A DNA stretch of 64,000 bases from Streptomyces sp. NBC_00464 (GTDB lineage: Bacteria; Actinomycetota; Actinomycetes; Streptomycetales; Streptomycetaceae), in contig NZ_CP107899.1 of the NCBI RefSeq assembly GCF_036013915.1, positions 744,001 to 808,000 of the forward strand, written 5' to 3'. The translations under genes and the position numbers were made by a program. Of the stretch, positions 1 through 12,671 are shown in pieces; position 1 is the first letter of the stretch; each line of letters opens with the position of its first letter. The notes below the pieces were generated by a model, which made no database searches, was not told the DNA's origin, and saw nothing but the letters and a program-made list of their open reading frames with translations.

Positions 1-199
1 CCTTGTCGTGCCGGGTGAAGTCCTTGAGCAGGGCGCTGTCCGCCTTGCTCTGCAGGGTGGTCGGCGGGACCGGTTCGGTGTCGGCGGCGACGGCCGGCAG
101 GGCGCCCAGGAAGGGGACACCGAGGGTCGTGGCGAGCGCGGTGGTGAGCAGTCCTCGCCACCGGGGTGTTCTGTGTCGGTTCACGTCTGCTTTCCTCAT
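1..199 (-). CDS. Secreted S8 peptidase, N-terminal fragment cut by window edge
   Basis: Only the first 66 or so codons are inside the window. They encode a basic start (RKADVNRHRTPRWRG), a hydrophobic stretch (LLTTALATTLGVPFLGAL) and an Ala-rich cleavage region, i.e. a secretion signal. The mature start reads KADSALLKDFTRHDK, which resembles the pro-region of the next gene upstream (KADTEVVRQLDKKDTTTFW). By inference it is a third copy of the bacillopeptidase F-like family that occupies the next 7 kb; the catalytic region is not visible. The ATG lies only 5 bp after the stop of the upstream protease gene, so the two are probably cotranscribed and translationally coupled. Confidence 0.8.
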   Translation of the reverse strand, partial: MRKADVNRHRTPRWRGLLTTALATTLGVPFLGALPAVAADTEPVPPTTLQSKADSALLKDFTRHDK

Positions 200-204
200 C
201 GGGA

Positions 205-3200
205 TCAGCTGCTCAGGTCGGGACGCTGGGTGACGCGGATGGCGTTGACGAGGGTCTTCTCGGTGCCGGTGGCGACCAGCCGGACGTTCAGTCGGCCGTC
301 GGTGACGGTGACCGTGAAGGACTTGGTGAGCGCCCGGTAGCTGCCGCCGGTCTCGGCGACGATGTCGAGGTCGGGCAGGTGGACGGAGCCCTCGGCGAGG
401 ACGTCGGTGAGGCGCTGCCCGGCCGTGACCTTGCCGAGCTCGGCGAAGTCCAGCTCGACCTGGTAGGTGCCGTTCGGTACCTGGTCGAAGCGGTATTCGA
501 GGGCGCCTTCGCGGGCGGTCCGCAGCAGCTTGTCGTCGGTGGTGTCCTCGATGGCGTTGGTGGTGCTCACCTTCGTGGACTGGCCGACGAAGCCGTACGA
601 GCCGGCCGTGTACTTCTGGTCCGGGGTCCAGGCGTCGGACGCGGAGTCGGTGTACGCCTTGGCCCCGCCGGCGTCGATCGCCGTGCGGTAGGCGGGCACG
701 GACACGGTCACCGGAATCCTGATCTCCGGGGTGCGGCCGCTGTCGGAGGCGACGACGACGGTGCCCTTGAGGGCGGTGCCGGGCGCCACACCGTGCGTGT
801 CGAAGGTCAGGACGACCTTCTGCTCAGCGCCCTTGGCCAGCTGCCCCTGTGCGGGCGCGGCGCTGAACCAGGAGGAGCCACTCGCCTCGGTGACCGTGTA
901 GCCGGTGTCGGAAGCGGAGTTGGCGAGGGTGAGGGTGCGCTGCCTGCTCTCCTCGGCGGGGACGACGACGGTGGTCGCGTTCGCCGGGGCGGCGGTGACC
1001 CTTCCGGTGGTCAGCGCGGTGGAGAACTGTTCCGTCGAGCCGGTCGCGAGCGCGAAGGTGCGGGTGCCCGCCGTGTAGTGCGCGGCGGTGACGGTGACGT
1101 CGTAGTCGGCCTTGTCGCCGGTCACCGGCGTCTGCACCAGGTAGCCGCCATCGACCCCCGTGGTGCCGGTGGCGACGGTCTCGCCGTCCCGCGCGACGGT
1201 GACGGTGGCTCCGGCGAGCGCCTTGGCGTCGTTGCCGTCGGTGACGGTGCCGGACAGGGCGGCGCTGCGGGTGGGCCGGAACTCTACGGCCAGGCCGTCG
1301 CTGACGGACTTCTCGTTGTACGAGTACTGCAGGGCGTCGGTGCCGTCCCCGTTCTCCGCCCCGATCGTGGCGCCCGAACCCTGCGCGTAGTCGCCGCCGG
1401 TGGGGTTGCGGTAGTGGAAGGAGTAGGTGCCGTCCTCGCCGATCACCACGGAGAAGTCGAGCTTCTGCGTGCGCGCGGCGGACGTCACCACGTTCCGCCA
1501 CTCCACGACGATCTCGCGGTGCGGGGCGGTGCCGCGGGCCGACCAGTAGAGGTCACCGCCGTCGGTGGCCAGCTGGAGGTTGTCCCAGAACGGGTAGAGG
1601 GAGCCGTTGGGGAGTCCCGTGTAGGGCAGGGTCCGGTTGGCGCTGACGTTGACGGACGGCTCGAAGCTGAGATAGCCCTCGACGTTCGCGGAGGCCTGCC
1701 GGTACGTCTTGCCGTACAGCGCCACCGGGAAGGGGAACTTGACCGCGGCCGAGCCCTCGTAGTCGCTGCTGGTGCTCAGCTTGGTGGCACCGGAGGGGAA
1801 CGCGGTGTCGTGCGTGGTCCGGCATACGGTGCCGAACCGGTCACCGCGGTTGGGCAGGGTGAGGTCCTTGCCGGCCTCGCCCGCGACGACCTGGACGCCG
1901 AACGATCCGATAGTGGCGCAGCGGGAGACCGGGGTGACCGTCAGCTGGTAGGCACCGGCGGGGAGCCGGAGCGCGTACGTACCGTCGGCCGCCGTCGTGG
2001 TGGTGGTGTCGGCGGGGGCGCCCGCCACCACGATCTTCGCGCCGGCCTCGGGGCCGGACAGAGTGGTCACGGTGCCGGTGAGCGTGCCGATGGGCGCGAG
2101 GGCGAGGGTCAGGTCGCGCGTGGCGGTGGCGTCCTCGATGACGGTGGCGGTCGACTCGGCGGTCGTGTAACCGAACTTGGTGACCTTGACCTTGTAGTCG
2201 CCGACCATGAGCTTCGGCAGGCTGTACGTGCCGTCGGCGCGGGTGTCGGCGAGGGCGTTCATCGGTCCGTCGAGTTCCACGGTGGCGCCGGCCAGCGGTG
2301 CGCCGTCGGAGGTGACGGTGCCGGTGAGGCCGCCCAGCGGGCCCCGGGGCACGGCTGCGACGGCCTCGTAGGCGTCGAGCCGGCCCTCGCCGTAGACGTT
2401 GTTGTTCTCGGCGCTGCCACCGCAGGTGGTGTCGTCCACGTCGTGGGCGGTGCGGTCGAGGAGGCGTTCGGTGGCCGCGACGTCACCCCGGATCGCCGGG
2501 GAAGCCGCCCACATCAGGGCGACGGTGGCGGCAGTGTGCGGTGACGCCATCGACGTACCGGACATGACGGCGAATCCGCCACCGGGCGCGGCCGAACGGA
2601 CGTCGACACCGGGGGCGGCGATGTCAGGCTTGACGGCACCGTCCTCGCCGGTACCGCGGGACGAGAAGTACGCGATGTCGCCGTCACTGTCGAAGGCGCC
2701 GGTGGCGTAGCTGTTGGTGTAGGCGCCCGGGGAACCGGCGGTGACGCAGTCGGGACCGTCGTTGCCGTTGGAGAACGCGGGGAAGATCCCCGCGTCGGTC
2801 CATGACTGGACCATGTCCTTGTACCAGGTGTCGATGACGCCGGCACCCCAGGAGTTGTTGACGACGTCGGGGGCCAGGTCCGGGCGCGGGTTGTCGCCGT
2901 TGCGGTCGGTGGGCGCGAGGATCCACTGGCCGGCGGCCATCAGCGCGTCCTGCGCGCAGCCGATCGGGGTGCACGCCTTGGCGGCGATCCACTGGGCGCC
3001 CGGTGCGACACCGATCTTGTTGCCGTCGCGGTCGTCCCCGACCATGGTGCCCATGGTGTGGGTGCCGTGGCCGTGGTCGTCGCAGGGTGCGTCGCCCGGG
3101 CAGCTGGCAGTGGCGTCGAACCAGTTGTACTCGTGCTGGTACGTGCCGTCGGCCTTCAGACCGCGGTACTTGTTCATCAGCGTCGAGTGCTGGTAGTCGA

Positions 3201-3795
3201 CGCCGGTGTCGATGTTGGCAACGACCGTGTCGCTTCCGTTGACGCCCAATTCGTCCCAGACCTTGGGCGCGTTGATGCTGTCGAGGTTCCACTCGACGCC
3301 GTTGACCGTCGGTTCCTGCTCGGCGGGCAGTTCCTCGGGCAGCTGGAGGAGCTTGTCGGCCGCGATGGAGGCGACCTCCGGGCGGGCGGCGATCTTCTCG
3401 GCGAGGGCCTTGTCGCCCGTGATCTTGAGGGTGTTGCTGATCCAGTACGACGTGGCGTGCGCGCCCGCCTTCTTCACCAAGGCCTCGATGCCGGCCTGAG
3501 TGGTGGTGGCGTGCTGCTTCTTGGCCGCGATGACGGCCTTGTCCCGGCCCACCCGGGTCTTCGCCCGCTTCGCGGCCGAGGTGTCGGCCTTGGAGCCGAG
3601 CTGCACCCAGAAGGTCGTAGTGTCCTTCTTGTCCAGCTGCCGGACGACCTCGGTGTCGGCCTTGCCCAGCAGCTGGGCCGCGGGGGTCGGTGCCGGGTCT
3701 GCGGAGGCGGGCACCGCCGCGAGGAGCGGCGCCCCCATGGCCAGGGTGAGCGCGGCGGCCAGAAGGCCTTGCCGTCGCGCGAGTTGCTGTCTCAC
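205..3795 (-). CDS. Secreted multidomain S8 (bacillopeptidase F-like) serine peptidase
   Basis: An extracellular subtilisin-family endopeptidase of 1196 aa. Seen: signal peptide (1-33), a pro-region to about 170, then the catalytic domain with Asp196 (NIDTGVD), His243 (HGHGTH), Asn345 (SNGNDG) and Ser415 (SGTSMASPH). The motif spacing and the YRG...YNWFDA stretch are typical of bacillopeptidase F. Behind it come two carboxypeptidase-regulatory-like repeats (about 490-640), a nidogen-like region (PNGSLYPFWDN), a third regulatory-like repeat, a BACON/HYDIN-like Ig domain and a malectin-like C-terminus. The GTG at 3795 is preferred over the GTG at 3801 because the purine-rich ribosome site GGAAAGAGAG then has normal spacing. 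It is collinear with the next gene upstream, so the pair is a tandem duplication; only a hairpin and no promoter-like region separates them. Confidence 0.93.
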   Translation of the reverse strand: MRQQLARRQGLLAAALTLAMGAPLLAAVPASADPAPTPAAQLLGKADTEVVRQLDKKDTTTFWVQLGSKADTSAAKRAKTRVGRDKAVIAAKKQHATTTQAGIEALVKKAGAHATSYWISNTLKITGDKALAEKIAARPEVASIAADKLLQLPEELPAEQEPTVNGVEWNLDSINAPKVWDELGVNGSDTVVANIDTGVDYQHSTLMNKYRGLKADGTYQHEYNWFDATASCPGDAPCDDHGHGTHTMGTMVGDDRDGNKIGVAPGAQWIAAKACTPIGCAQDALMAAGQWILAPTDRNGDNPRPDLAPDVVNNSWGAGVIDTWYKDMVQSWTDAGIFPAFSNGNDGPDCVTAGSPGAYTNSYATGAFDSDGDIAYFSSRGTGEDGAVKPDIAAPGVDVRSAAPGGGFAVMSGTSMASPHTAATVALMWAASPAIRGDVAATERLLDRTAHDVDDTTCGGSAENNNVYGEGRLDAYEAVAAVPRGPLGGLTGTVTSDGAPLAGATVELDGPMNALADTRADGTYSLPKLMVGDYKVKVTKFGYTTAESTATVIEDATATRDLTLALAPIGTLTGTVTTLSGPEAGAKIVVAGAPADTTTTTAADGTYALRLPAGAYQLTVTPVSRCATIGSFGVQVVAGEAGKDLTLPNRGDRFGTVCRTTHDTAFPSGATKLSTSSDYEGSAAVKFPFPVALYGKTYRQASANVEGYLSFEPSVNVSANRTLPYTGLPNGSLYPFWDNLQLATDGGDLYWSARGTAPHREIVVEWRNVVTSAARTQKLDFSVVIGEDGTYSFHYRNPTGGDYAQGSGATIGAENGDGTDALQYSYNEKSVSDGLAVEFRPTRSAALSGTVTDGNDAKALAGATVTVARDGETVATGTTGVDGGYLVQTPVTGDKADYDVTVTAAHYTAGTRTFALATGSTEQFSTALTTGRVTAAPANATTVVVPAEESRQRTLTLANSASDTGYTVTEASGSSWFSAAPAQGQLAKGAEQKVVLTFDTHGVAPGTALKGTVVVASDSGRTPEIRIPVTVSVPAYRTAIDAGGAKAYTDSASDAWTPDQKYTAGSYGFVGQSTKVSTTNAIEDTTDDKLLRTAREGALEYRFDQVPNGTYQVELDFAELGKVTAGQRLTDVLAEGSVHLPDLDIVAETGGSYRALTKSFTVTVTDGRLNVRLVATGTEKTLVNAIRVTQRPDLSS

Positions 3796-3844
3796 GTACA
3801 CACTCTCTTTCCGGAGGGTTCACTCATGCAGGGCCGGGCGGGTA

Positions 3845-3869
3845 CGGACCGGGCCCGGAGGCCGGTCCG
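3845..3869 (-). terminator. GC hairpin between tandem protease genes
   Basis: CGGACCGG and CCGGTCCG form a perfect 8-bp stem around a 9-nt loop, 20 bp after the upstream protease stop. There is no T-tract, as is usual in Streptomyces. It may attenuate rather than end transcription, because the next gene has no evident promoter. Confidence 0.55.
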
Positions 3870-3889
3870 CACCGCGCCGGGGTTCGGGG

Positions 3890-6800
3890 TCAGCCCAGGT
3901 CGGGCCGGTGGGTGACGCGGATGGAGTTGACGAGCGGCTGGTCGGAGGGGCTCGCGAACCGCAGGTTGAGCTGTCCGTCGCCGACGTGGACGGTGAACGT
4001 CCGGGCCAGTGCGCGATAGGTGCCGCCCGCCTCCAGGGCGATGTCGACGTCCGGGAGTTCCTGGACGCCTTCGGCGAGGACGTCGAACACCCGCTTGCCG
4101 GGCTGGGTGCTGCTCAGTTCGGCGAAGCCGAGCTCCACCTGGTAGGTGCCGTCCGGGAGACCGTCGAAGCGGTACTCGTAGGCGCCCTTCGCGGCGCTGG
4201 AGTACAGCGCCTGGTCGTCGGTGCCGGCAATGGACTTACGGGTGGTGACGGTGCCGGTGCGGCCGAGGTAGCCGTACGAGCCCTCGGTGTAGGCCCGGTC
4301 CGGGGCCCAGAGGTCACCGGCCGAGTCGGCCACCGGTCCCGCGGCGCCGGACCCCGCGTCGATCGCGGTGCGGTAGGCGGGCACGGCGACGGTGACGGGG
4401 ATGTCGAGGACCGGCGCACGGCCGCTCTCGGAGGCCACCCGCAGGGTGCCGCGCAGGACGGAGCCGGGCGTGGCGCCCGAGGCGTCGAAGGTGACGGTCA
4501 CCTTCTGCGGGGCGTCGGTGGCGAGCCGGCCGGCGGCGGGGTCGGCCGTCAGCCAGCCGGCACCGTCCTTCTCGGCGACGGTGTAGTCGGCGGCGAGTCC
4601 GGAGTCGGTGAGGGTGAAGGTGCGGGTGCGGCGCTCCCCCGCCGGGACGACGAGCTGCCAGCCGTCGTCGGGCGACGCCGTCACCCGGCCGGTACGCAGG
4701 GCGCTGTCGCCGCGCGAGACCTCGCCGCCGGAGAGCGTCGCCGTGCGAGTGGCGGCCTCGTAGTGGGGTGCGTCGACGCGGATCCCGTACGCGCCCGCGT
4801 CCTTGGCCGGGACCTGCACGAGGTACTGGCCGTCGGCGCCCGAGGTTCCGGTGCCCACCGTCGCCCCGTCGCGGCTGACGGTCACACGGGCGCCGACGAG
4901 TGCCTTGCCGTCGTTGGCGTCGGTGACCGTGCCGGCGAGGGACGCGCTCCTCTCGGGCCGGAACGCGAGGGTCATGCCGTCACGCAGGGCGGCCTCGTTG
5001 CAGGAGTACTGGAAGGCGTCGGTGCCGTCGTGGTTCTCGGCGCCGACGGTGGCGCTGGAGCCGCGTTCGGCGGCGCCGTCCTCGATGTCCTTGTAGTGGA
5101 AGGTGTAGCCGCCGTCCTCGTTCATGACGGCGGCGAAGCTCACGCGCTGGGGCTTGTTGTCGCTCAGGAGCACGTTGCGCCACTCGACGACGAGTTCACG
5201 ATGCGGCGCGGTGCCCCGGAACGCGGTGTAGACGCCGGAGGAGGAGTCCATCAGGAAGTTGTCCCAGAACGGGTAGAGAGCGCCGTTCGGGGTGCCGGTG
5301 AACGGCAGTTCCTCGTTGATGCTGGTCGTGCTGCTCGGGCCGAAGGCGAGGACGCCCTCGACCGTGACGTTGGCCGAGGTGTACGTGTGGCCGTACAGCG
5401 CGACGGGGAAGGGCAGTTCGACGGGGGCGCTGCCCGCCGCCCCGCTGAGCGGCAGCTTGGTGTCGCCGGTCGGGTAGGGGGCACCGGCGACGACTTGGCA
5501 GGTGGTGCCGTGACCGTCCGTGCGTACGGGCAGGTCGAGGTCCTTGCTGCTCGTGCCGTCCCCGACGGTGATCTGGAACGCCATGGCCTTGGCGCACTTG
5601 TCGCCGGGTGTGACGGCCACCTGGTACGTGCCGACGGGCAGGTGGAGCGCGTACGCGCCGTCGTCGCCCGTCGTCATGGAGACGGGTGTGTCGGACACCG
5701 CGAGTCCGGCGCCCGCCTCGGGGCCGCCCTTGACGCGTACGGTGCCGGTCACTGCGCCGGTGGGCGCGGTCTTCAGATCGGCGTTCCGGGTCACCGTGCC
5801 GTTGGCGACGACGGTGACGGCGGAGGTGTCGGTGAGGTAGCCGTACTGCGAGACGGACACGGTGTAGTCGCCGGCCATCGTCCTGCTGAGCGCGTAGGTG
5901 CCGTCGTCGGCGGTGCGGACGCTCGCCTGCATGGGGCCGTCCAGGCGCACGGTCGCCCCGGCGAGGGGCTTGCCGTCCGCGGTGACGGTGCCGGTCAGCG
6001 CGCCGAGCGGGCCGCGCGGGGTGGACATCACGGCCGCGTAGGCGTCCAGCTTGCCCTCGCCCCAGACGTTGTTGTTGGCCACGGTCCCACCACAGCTCGG
6101 GTCGAACGTGTCGACGGCCGTGCTGTCGAGCAGACGTTCCGTCTCGTCGACGTTGCCGCGGATGTCGGGCGAGGCGGACCACATCAGGGCGACGGTCGCG
6201 GCGGTGTGCGGAGCCGCCATCGATGTGCCGTTGAGGGACTGGTATCCACCGCCCGGCCAGGCGGAGCGGATGTCCACGCCCGGTGCGGCCAGATTGGGCT
6301 TGATGCCGCTGCCCTCGCCGGCGCCGCGCGAGGAGAAGTCGGCGATGTCGCCGTTGCTGTCGAAGGCGCCGGAGGAGTAGGCGTTGTCGTAGCCGCCGGG
6401 CGAGCCGGTCGTCAGACAGTTCGGCCCGGCGTTGCCGTTGGAGAACGAGGCGAAGATTCCCGCGTCGTGCCAGGCCTGGACGGTGGCCTTGTACCAGAGG
6501 TCGAGTGTGGTGGTGCCCCAGGAGTTGTTGACGACGTCCGGGGCCAGGTCGGGTCGGGGGTCGGCGCCGGTCCTGTCGGTCGGGGCGAGGATCCACTGTC
6601 CGGCGGCGAGCAGCGCGTCGCGCGGGCAGGCGTTGTTCTCACAGGCCTTGGCCGCGATCCAGGTCGCTGCGGGGGCGACACCGACGGCGTTGGCGGTGCC
6701 GTCGTCGCCGACCATCGTGCCCATGGTGTGGGTGCCGTGCCCGTCGTTGTCGCACGGGCTGTCCCCCGTACAGTCGTCGGCGGGGTCGAACCAGTTGTAG

Positions 6801-7465
6801 TTGTGGTCGTACGTGCCGTCGGCACGGTGGCCCCGGTAGCTTCCGGTCAGGGCGGGGTGACGGTAGTCGACTCCGGAGTCGATGTTGGCGACGACGATGC
6901 CCTCGCCGTGCTTGCCCAGGTCGTTCCAGACCTTGGGAGCGCCGATCCGGTCGACGTTCCATTCCACGCCCTCGACCGTGTTCACCCGGCCGCCGGTGGT
7001 GGCGTGCGGGAGGACGAGCGGTTCGTCCTCCTCGATCGCGGCGACCTCCGGCCGCGCCGCGATCCTGACGGCGAGCGCCTTGTCGGCCGTCACCTTCAGC
7101 GTGTTGGCGATCCAGTACGACGTGTGGGGCGCACCGGCCTTCTTGAGAAGGGCGGCAAGGCCGGCCTGGCTCCGGTCGGCCTCGGCCTTCTTCGCCTTGA
7201 TGACGGCACGGCCGCGGTCGGCCTTGATCTTCACCTTGCGGGCGGCGGAGGTGTCGGCCTGCTCACCGAGCTGGATCCAGAAGGTGGCCCGGTCCTTCGC
7301 GGCGAGCTCCTCGCGTACCGCGCTGTCCGTCTTCTGTATGTACGGGCTCGGCTCGGACGGGGCGGCCGCCGCCGCGGGCAGCAACCCCAGCATTGGCAGG
7401 CCCATGACACCCACGAGCAGGAGGGCGACGCTGCCGCGTCGCCGTGAGGGAACTTGCCTCAACAC
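3890..7465 (-). CDS. Secreted multidomain S8 (bacillopeptidase F-like) serine peptidase
   Basis: An extracellular serine endopeptidase of 1191 aa and the paralogue of the gene downstream. Catalytic residues fall at identical positions: Asp196 (NIDSGVD), His243 (DGHGTH), Asn345 and Ser415 (NGTSMAAPH). Order seen: signal peptide ending near AAAAAP (about 36), pro-region, S8 domain, regulatory-like repeats, nidogen-like block (PNGALYPFWDN), regulatory-like repeat, BACON-like domain and a malectin-like C-terminus ending in RVTHRPDLG. The start is the GTG at 7465 behind GAAGGAG; upstream in-frame codons lack a signal sequence. A copy of the shared 36-bp palindrome lies 103 bp upstream, so this is probably the first gene of a three-protease operon reaching the left edge. 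Confidence 0.94.
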   Translation of the reverse strand: MLRQVPSRRRGSVALLLVGVMGLPMLGLLPAAAAAPSEPSPYIQKTDSAVREELAAKDRATFWIQLGEQADTSAARKVKIKADRGRAVIKAKKAEADRSQAGLAALLKKAGAPHTSYWIANTLKVTADKALAVRIAARPEVAAIEEDEPLVLPHATTGGRVNTVEGVEWNVDRIGAPKVWNDLGKHGEGIVVANIDSGVDYRHPALTGSYRGHRADGTYDHNYNWFDPADDCTGDSPCDNDGHGTHTMGTMVGDDGTANAVGVAPAATWIAAKACENNACPRDALLAAGQWILAPTDRTGADPRPDLAPDVVNNSWGTTTLDLWYKATVQAWHDAGIFASFSNGNAGPNCLTTGSPGGYDNAYSSGAFDSNGDIADFSSRGAGEGSGIKPNLAAPGVDIRSAWPGGGYQSLNGTSMAAPHTAATVALMWSASPDIRGNVDETERLLDSTAVDTFDPSCGGTVANNNVWGEGKLDAYAAVMSTPRGPLGALTGTVTADGKPLAGATVRLDGPMQASVRTADDGTYALSRTMAGDYTVSVSQYGYLTDTSAVTVVANGTVTRNADLKTAPTGAVTGTVRVKGGPEAGAGLAVSDTPVSMTTGDDGAYALHLPVGTYQVAVTPGDKCAKAMAFQITVGDGTSSKDLDLPVRTDGHGTTCQVVAGAPYPTGDTKLPLSGAAGSAPVELPFPVALYGHTYTSANVTVEGVLAFGPSSTTSINEELPFTGTPNGALYPFWDNFLMDSSSGVYTAFRGTAPHRELVVEWRNVLLSDNKPQRVSFAAVMNEDGGYTFHYKDIEDGAAERGSSATVGAENHDGTDAFQYSCNEAALRDGMTLAFRPERSASLAGTVTDANDGKALVGARVTVSRDGATVGTGTSGADGQYLVQVPAKDAGAYGIRVDAPHYEAATRTATLSGGEVSRGDSALRTGRVTASPDDGWQLVVPAGERRTRTFTLTDSGLAADYTVAEKDGAGWLTADPAAGRLATDAPQKVTVTFDASGATPGSVLRGTLRVASESGRAPVLDIPVTVAVPAYRTAIDAGSGAAGPVADSAGDLWAPDRAYTEGSYGYLGRTGTVTTRKSIAGTDDQALYSSAAKGAYEYRFDGLPDGTYQVELGFAELSSTQPGKRVFDVLAEGVQELPDVDIALEAGGTYRALARTFTVHVGDGQLNLRFASPSDQPLVNSIRVTHRPDLG

Positions 7466-7567
7466 GCACTCTCCTTCACAGGAAGTCCACACTGGAGCCG
7501 TGGGACGTTCGCAAGGTGGTGACCACAGCAGTATGGGTTCGACACAGCAGGTCACCGGGGTTGCAGA

Positions 7568-7603
7568 GATGGCGAGTTGGCGACATGACGCGCTCTCGCC
7601 AAC
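7568..7603. promoter_or_regulatory. Shared protease-island palindrome, site A
   Basis: A 36-bp dyad made of two 18-bp half-sites. The left half is GATGGCGAGTTGGCGACA; the right half read on the other strand is GTTGGCGAGAGCGCGTCA. The outer arms (TGGCGA/TCGCCA) and a 12-bp inner near-palindrome share one axis. It lies 103 bp upstream of the 7465 start. Proposed operator for the island's LuxR-type regulators; protein binding is an inference. Confidence 0.75.
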
Positions 7604-7642
7604 CGACCGTCCGGACGGTGGGCGGTACGGCCCCGCCCAGAC

Positions 7643-7682
7643 GTCGAGCACCCCCGGACGGGGCCGTCCGGGGGTGCTCGAC
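7643..7682 (-). terminator. Strong hairpin terminator of the protease gene ending at 7700
   Basis: A perfect 17-bp stem (GTCGAGCACCCCCGGAC and its complement) with a 6-nt GGGGCC loop, 17 bp after the stop codon. No T-tract. Confidence 0.85.
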
Positions 7683-7699
7683 GGGGCCGGCCGGTTCCG

Positions 7700-11443
<3,744 letters not shown>

Positions 11444-11526
11444 GCGGAGCTCCTTGTCGACACGGGGGAAGTGCAGGGAGACCCCCGGAGCCTCGCCGAT
11501 GCCCGCGCGCCACGACAAGGCGTTCC

Positions 11527-11572
11527 GGTGGCGAGTGTGCGACAGCCTGCGCGCTGGCGCCGCCCCGCCATC
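11527..11572. promoter_or_regulatory. Shared protease-island palindrome, site B (46-bp spaced form)
   Basis: The left half-site is GGTGGCGAGTGTGCGACA (11527-11544) and the right half on the other strand is GATGGCGGGGCGGCGCCA (11555-11572). Ten bases, 11545-11554, separate them at the exact position of the dyad axis. Both halves match the consensus of the 36-bp sites; the extra 10 bp is about one helical turn. It is 84 bp upstream of the 11443 start. Confidence 0.65.
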
Positions 11573-11590
11573 CGGTGGTGCGACCGGCCG

Positions 11591-12448
11591 TCACATCCAG
11601 TTGTTGCGCATGGCGTACCAACCGAGCTGGAGCCGGGACGTCACCGACGCCAGGTCCATCAGCGCCCGCAGTCTGCGCTGAACGGTGCGGGGCGAGGTGC
11701 CCAGTTGCTTGGCGGTGGCCGCGTCCGTGAGGCCGGAAAGCATCAGCTGGAGGATCTGCCGGTCGACCGGCGCGAGTTCGGCGACTTCGCGCAGATACGG
11801 ACGGGAGTGCCGCCAGGCCGTCGCGAACAGCTCGGTGACCAGCATGGTGAGCGGCTGCCGCAGCAGCACCGCCCGCTCCGGGCTGAGCTGGACCATGGCG
11901 ACCTCTCCGTCCGCGATGGCCAGTTTCAGCAGGGGGCTGTCGATCACCCGGACCTGCTCACCGCTTCGCACCCGCTCCTCCAGGGCGGCCACCGCCGCCG
12001 GTTCAGCGAGGAAGTCCCGGTCGACCAGGAGCTGGTAGGTGACCCCGGGGACCGAGCCGACCCCTGGCGGCTCCTCGTCCGGCGTCGAGGTCAAGGTCCT
12101 CGGGACCGGTGTGACGGTGTTCAGTCCGGTCAGGAACGCCTGGAACGTGAGCCGGGCGCCGGTCTCCAGCTCCAGGATCCTGCGCCCCTGGGCCGCCGGG
12201 CCGTCGACTGTCTCCACGTACACCAGGCCGTCGTCCGCGGGCCGGTCACGGACCAGGCCGGCCACGGCCGACTCGGCGCGCCGCAGGTCCTCCCCCAACT
12301 GCCCGAAGACGGCGTGCAGTCTCTCCTCCGTGACCGCCGCCGCGTCGTCGTGCGCGGGTTCGCGGGCGGGCGGACGAGACGCGTGCTCCGGCACCTCGGT
12401 GGTCCTCGCGGGATTTCCGGGATCGAGCGGGGGCTTGGGCGTGGACAT
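11591..12448 (-). CDS. LuxR-type regulator with TrmB-like effector domain
   Basis: A probable cytoplasmic DNA-binding regulator of the protease island, 285 aa. Seen: a Pro-rich disordered N-terminus (1-40), a helical segment, then a TrmB/PLD-like sensor region (about 130-220, YQLLVDRDFLAEPAAVAALE) and a C-terminal helix-turn-helix of the LuxR/sigma-4 type (about 225-275, LSGLTDAATAKQLGTSPRTV). No N-terminal winged helix is present, so DNA binding must rely on the C-terminus. It is closely related to the protein at 20163-20993, sharing the ending LQLGWYAMRNNW. The ATG at 12448 is chosen because earlier in-frame codons read into low-complexity sequence. Site C lies 129 bp upstream, suggesting autoregulation. 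No ligand can be named from the sequence. Confidence 0.85.
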   Translation of the reverse strand: MSTPKPPLDPGNPARTTEVPEHASRPPAREPAHDDAAAVTEERLHAVFGQLGEDLRRAESAVAGLVRDRPADDGLVYVETVDGPAAQGRRILELETGARLTFQAFLTGLNTVTPVPRTLTSTPDEEPPGVGSVPGVTYQLLVDRDFLAEPAAVAALEERVRSGEQVRVIDSPLLKLAIADGEVAMVQLSPERAVLLRQPLTMLVTELFATAWRHSRPYLREVAELAPVDRQILQLMLSGLTDAATAKQLGTSPRTVQRRLRALMDLASVTSRLQLGWYAMRNNWM

Positions 12449-12576
12449 GGGCCTCAGTCTCGCCGACGCCCACGGTCGCACGCCGGGGTCCGGAGCCGCT
12501 CGGCGGAAGGGAGGAAGGGCCCGTTCACCTTGGGATTACTGGCCGTTGAGGGGGGCGCCACTGTGCGGGAGGTGGC

Positions 12577-12612
12577 GATGGCGAAAGTACGTCATGTCGT
12601 ATCCTCGCCACC
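12577..12612. promoter_or_regulatory. Shared protease-island palindrome, site C
   Basis: A 36-bp dyad. The left half is GATGGCGAAAGTACGTCA; the right half on the other strand is GGTGGCGAGGATACGACA. An extra overlapping GGTGGCGA starts at 12571. It lies between the terminator of the upstream protease gene and the regulator start at 12448, so it can only serve the regulator. Confidence 0.75.
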
Positions 12613-12626
12613 CCCGCGAACATGAA

Positions 12627-12660
12627 AGCGGGCCGGCTCCCCCGAAGGCGCCGGCCCGCT
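12627..12660 (-). terminator. Hairpin terminator of the protease gene ending at 12672
   Basis: An 11-bp perfect stem (AGCGGGCCGGC and its complement) with a 12-nt loop, 11 bp past the stop codon. Confidence 0.8.
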
Positions 12661-12671
12661 CGGGGTCCCGT

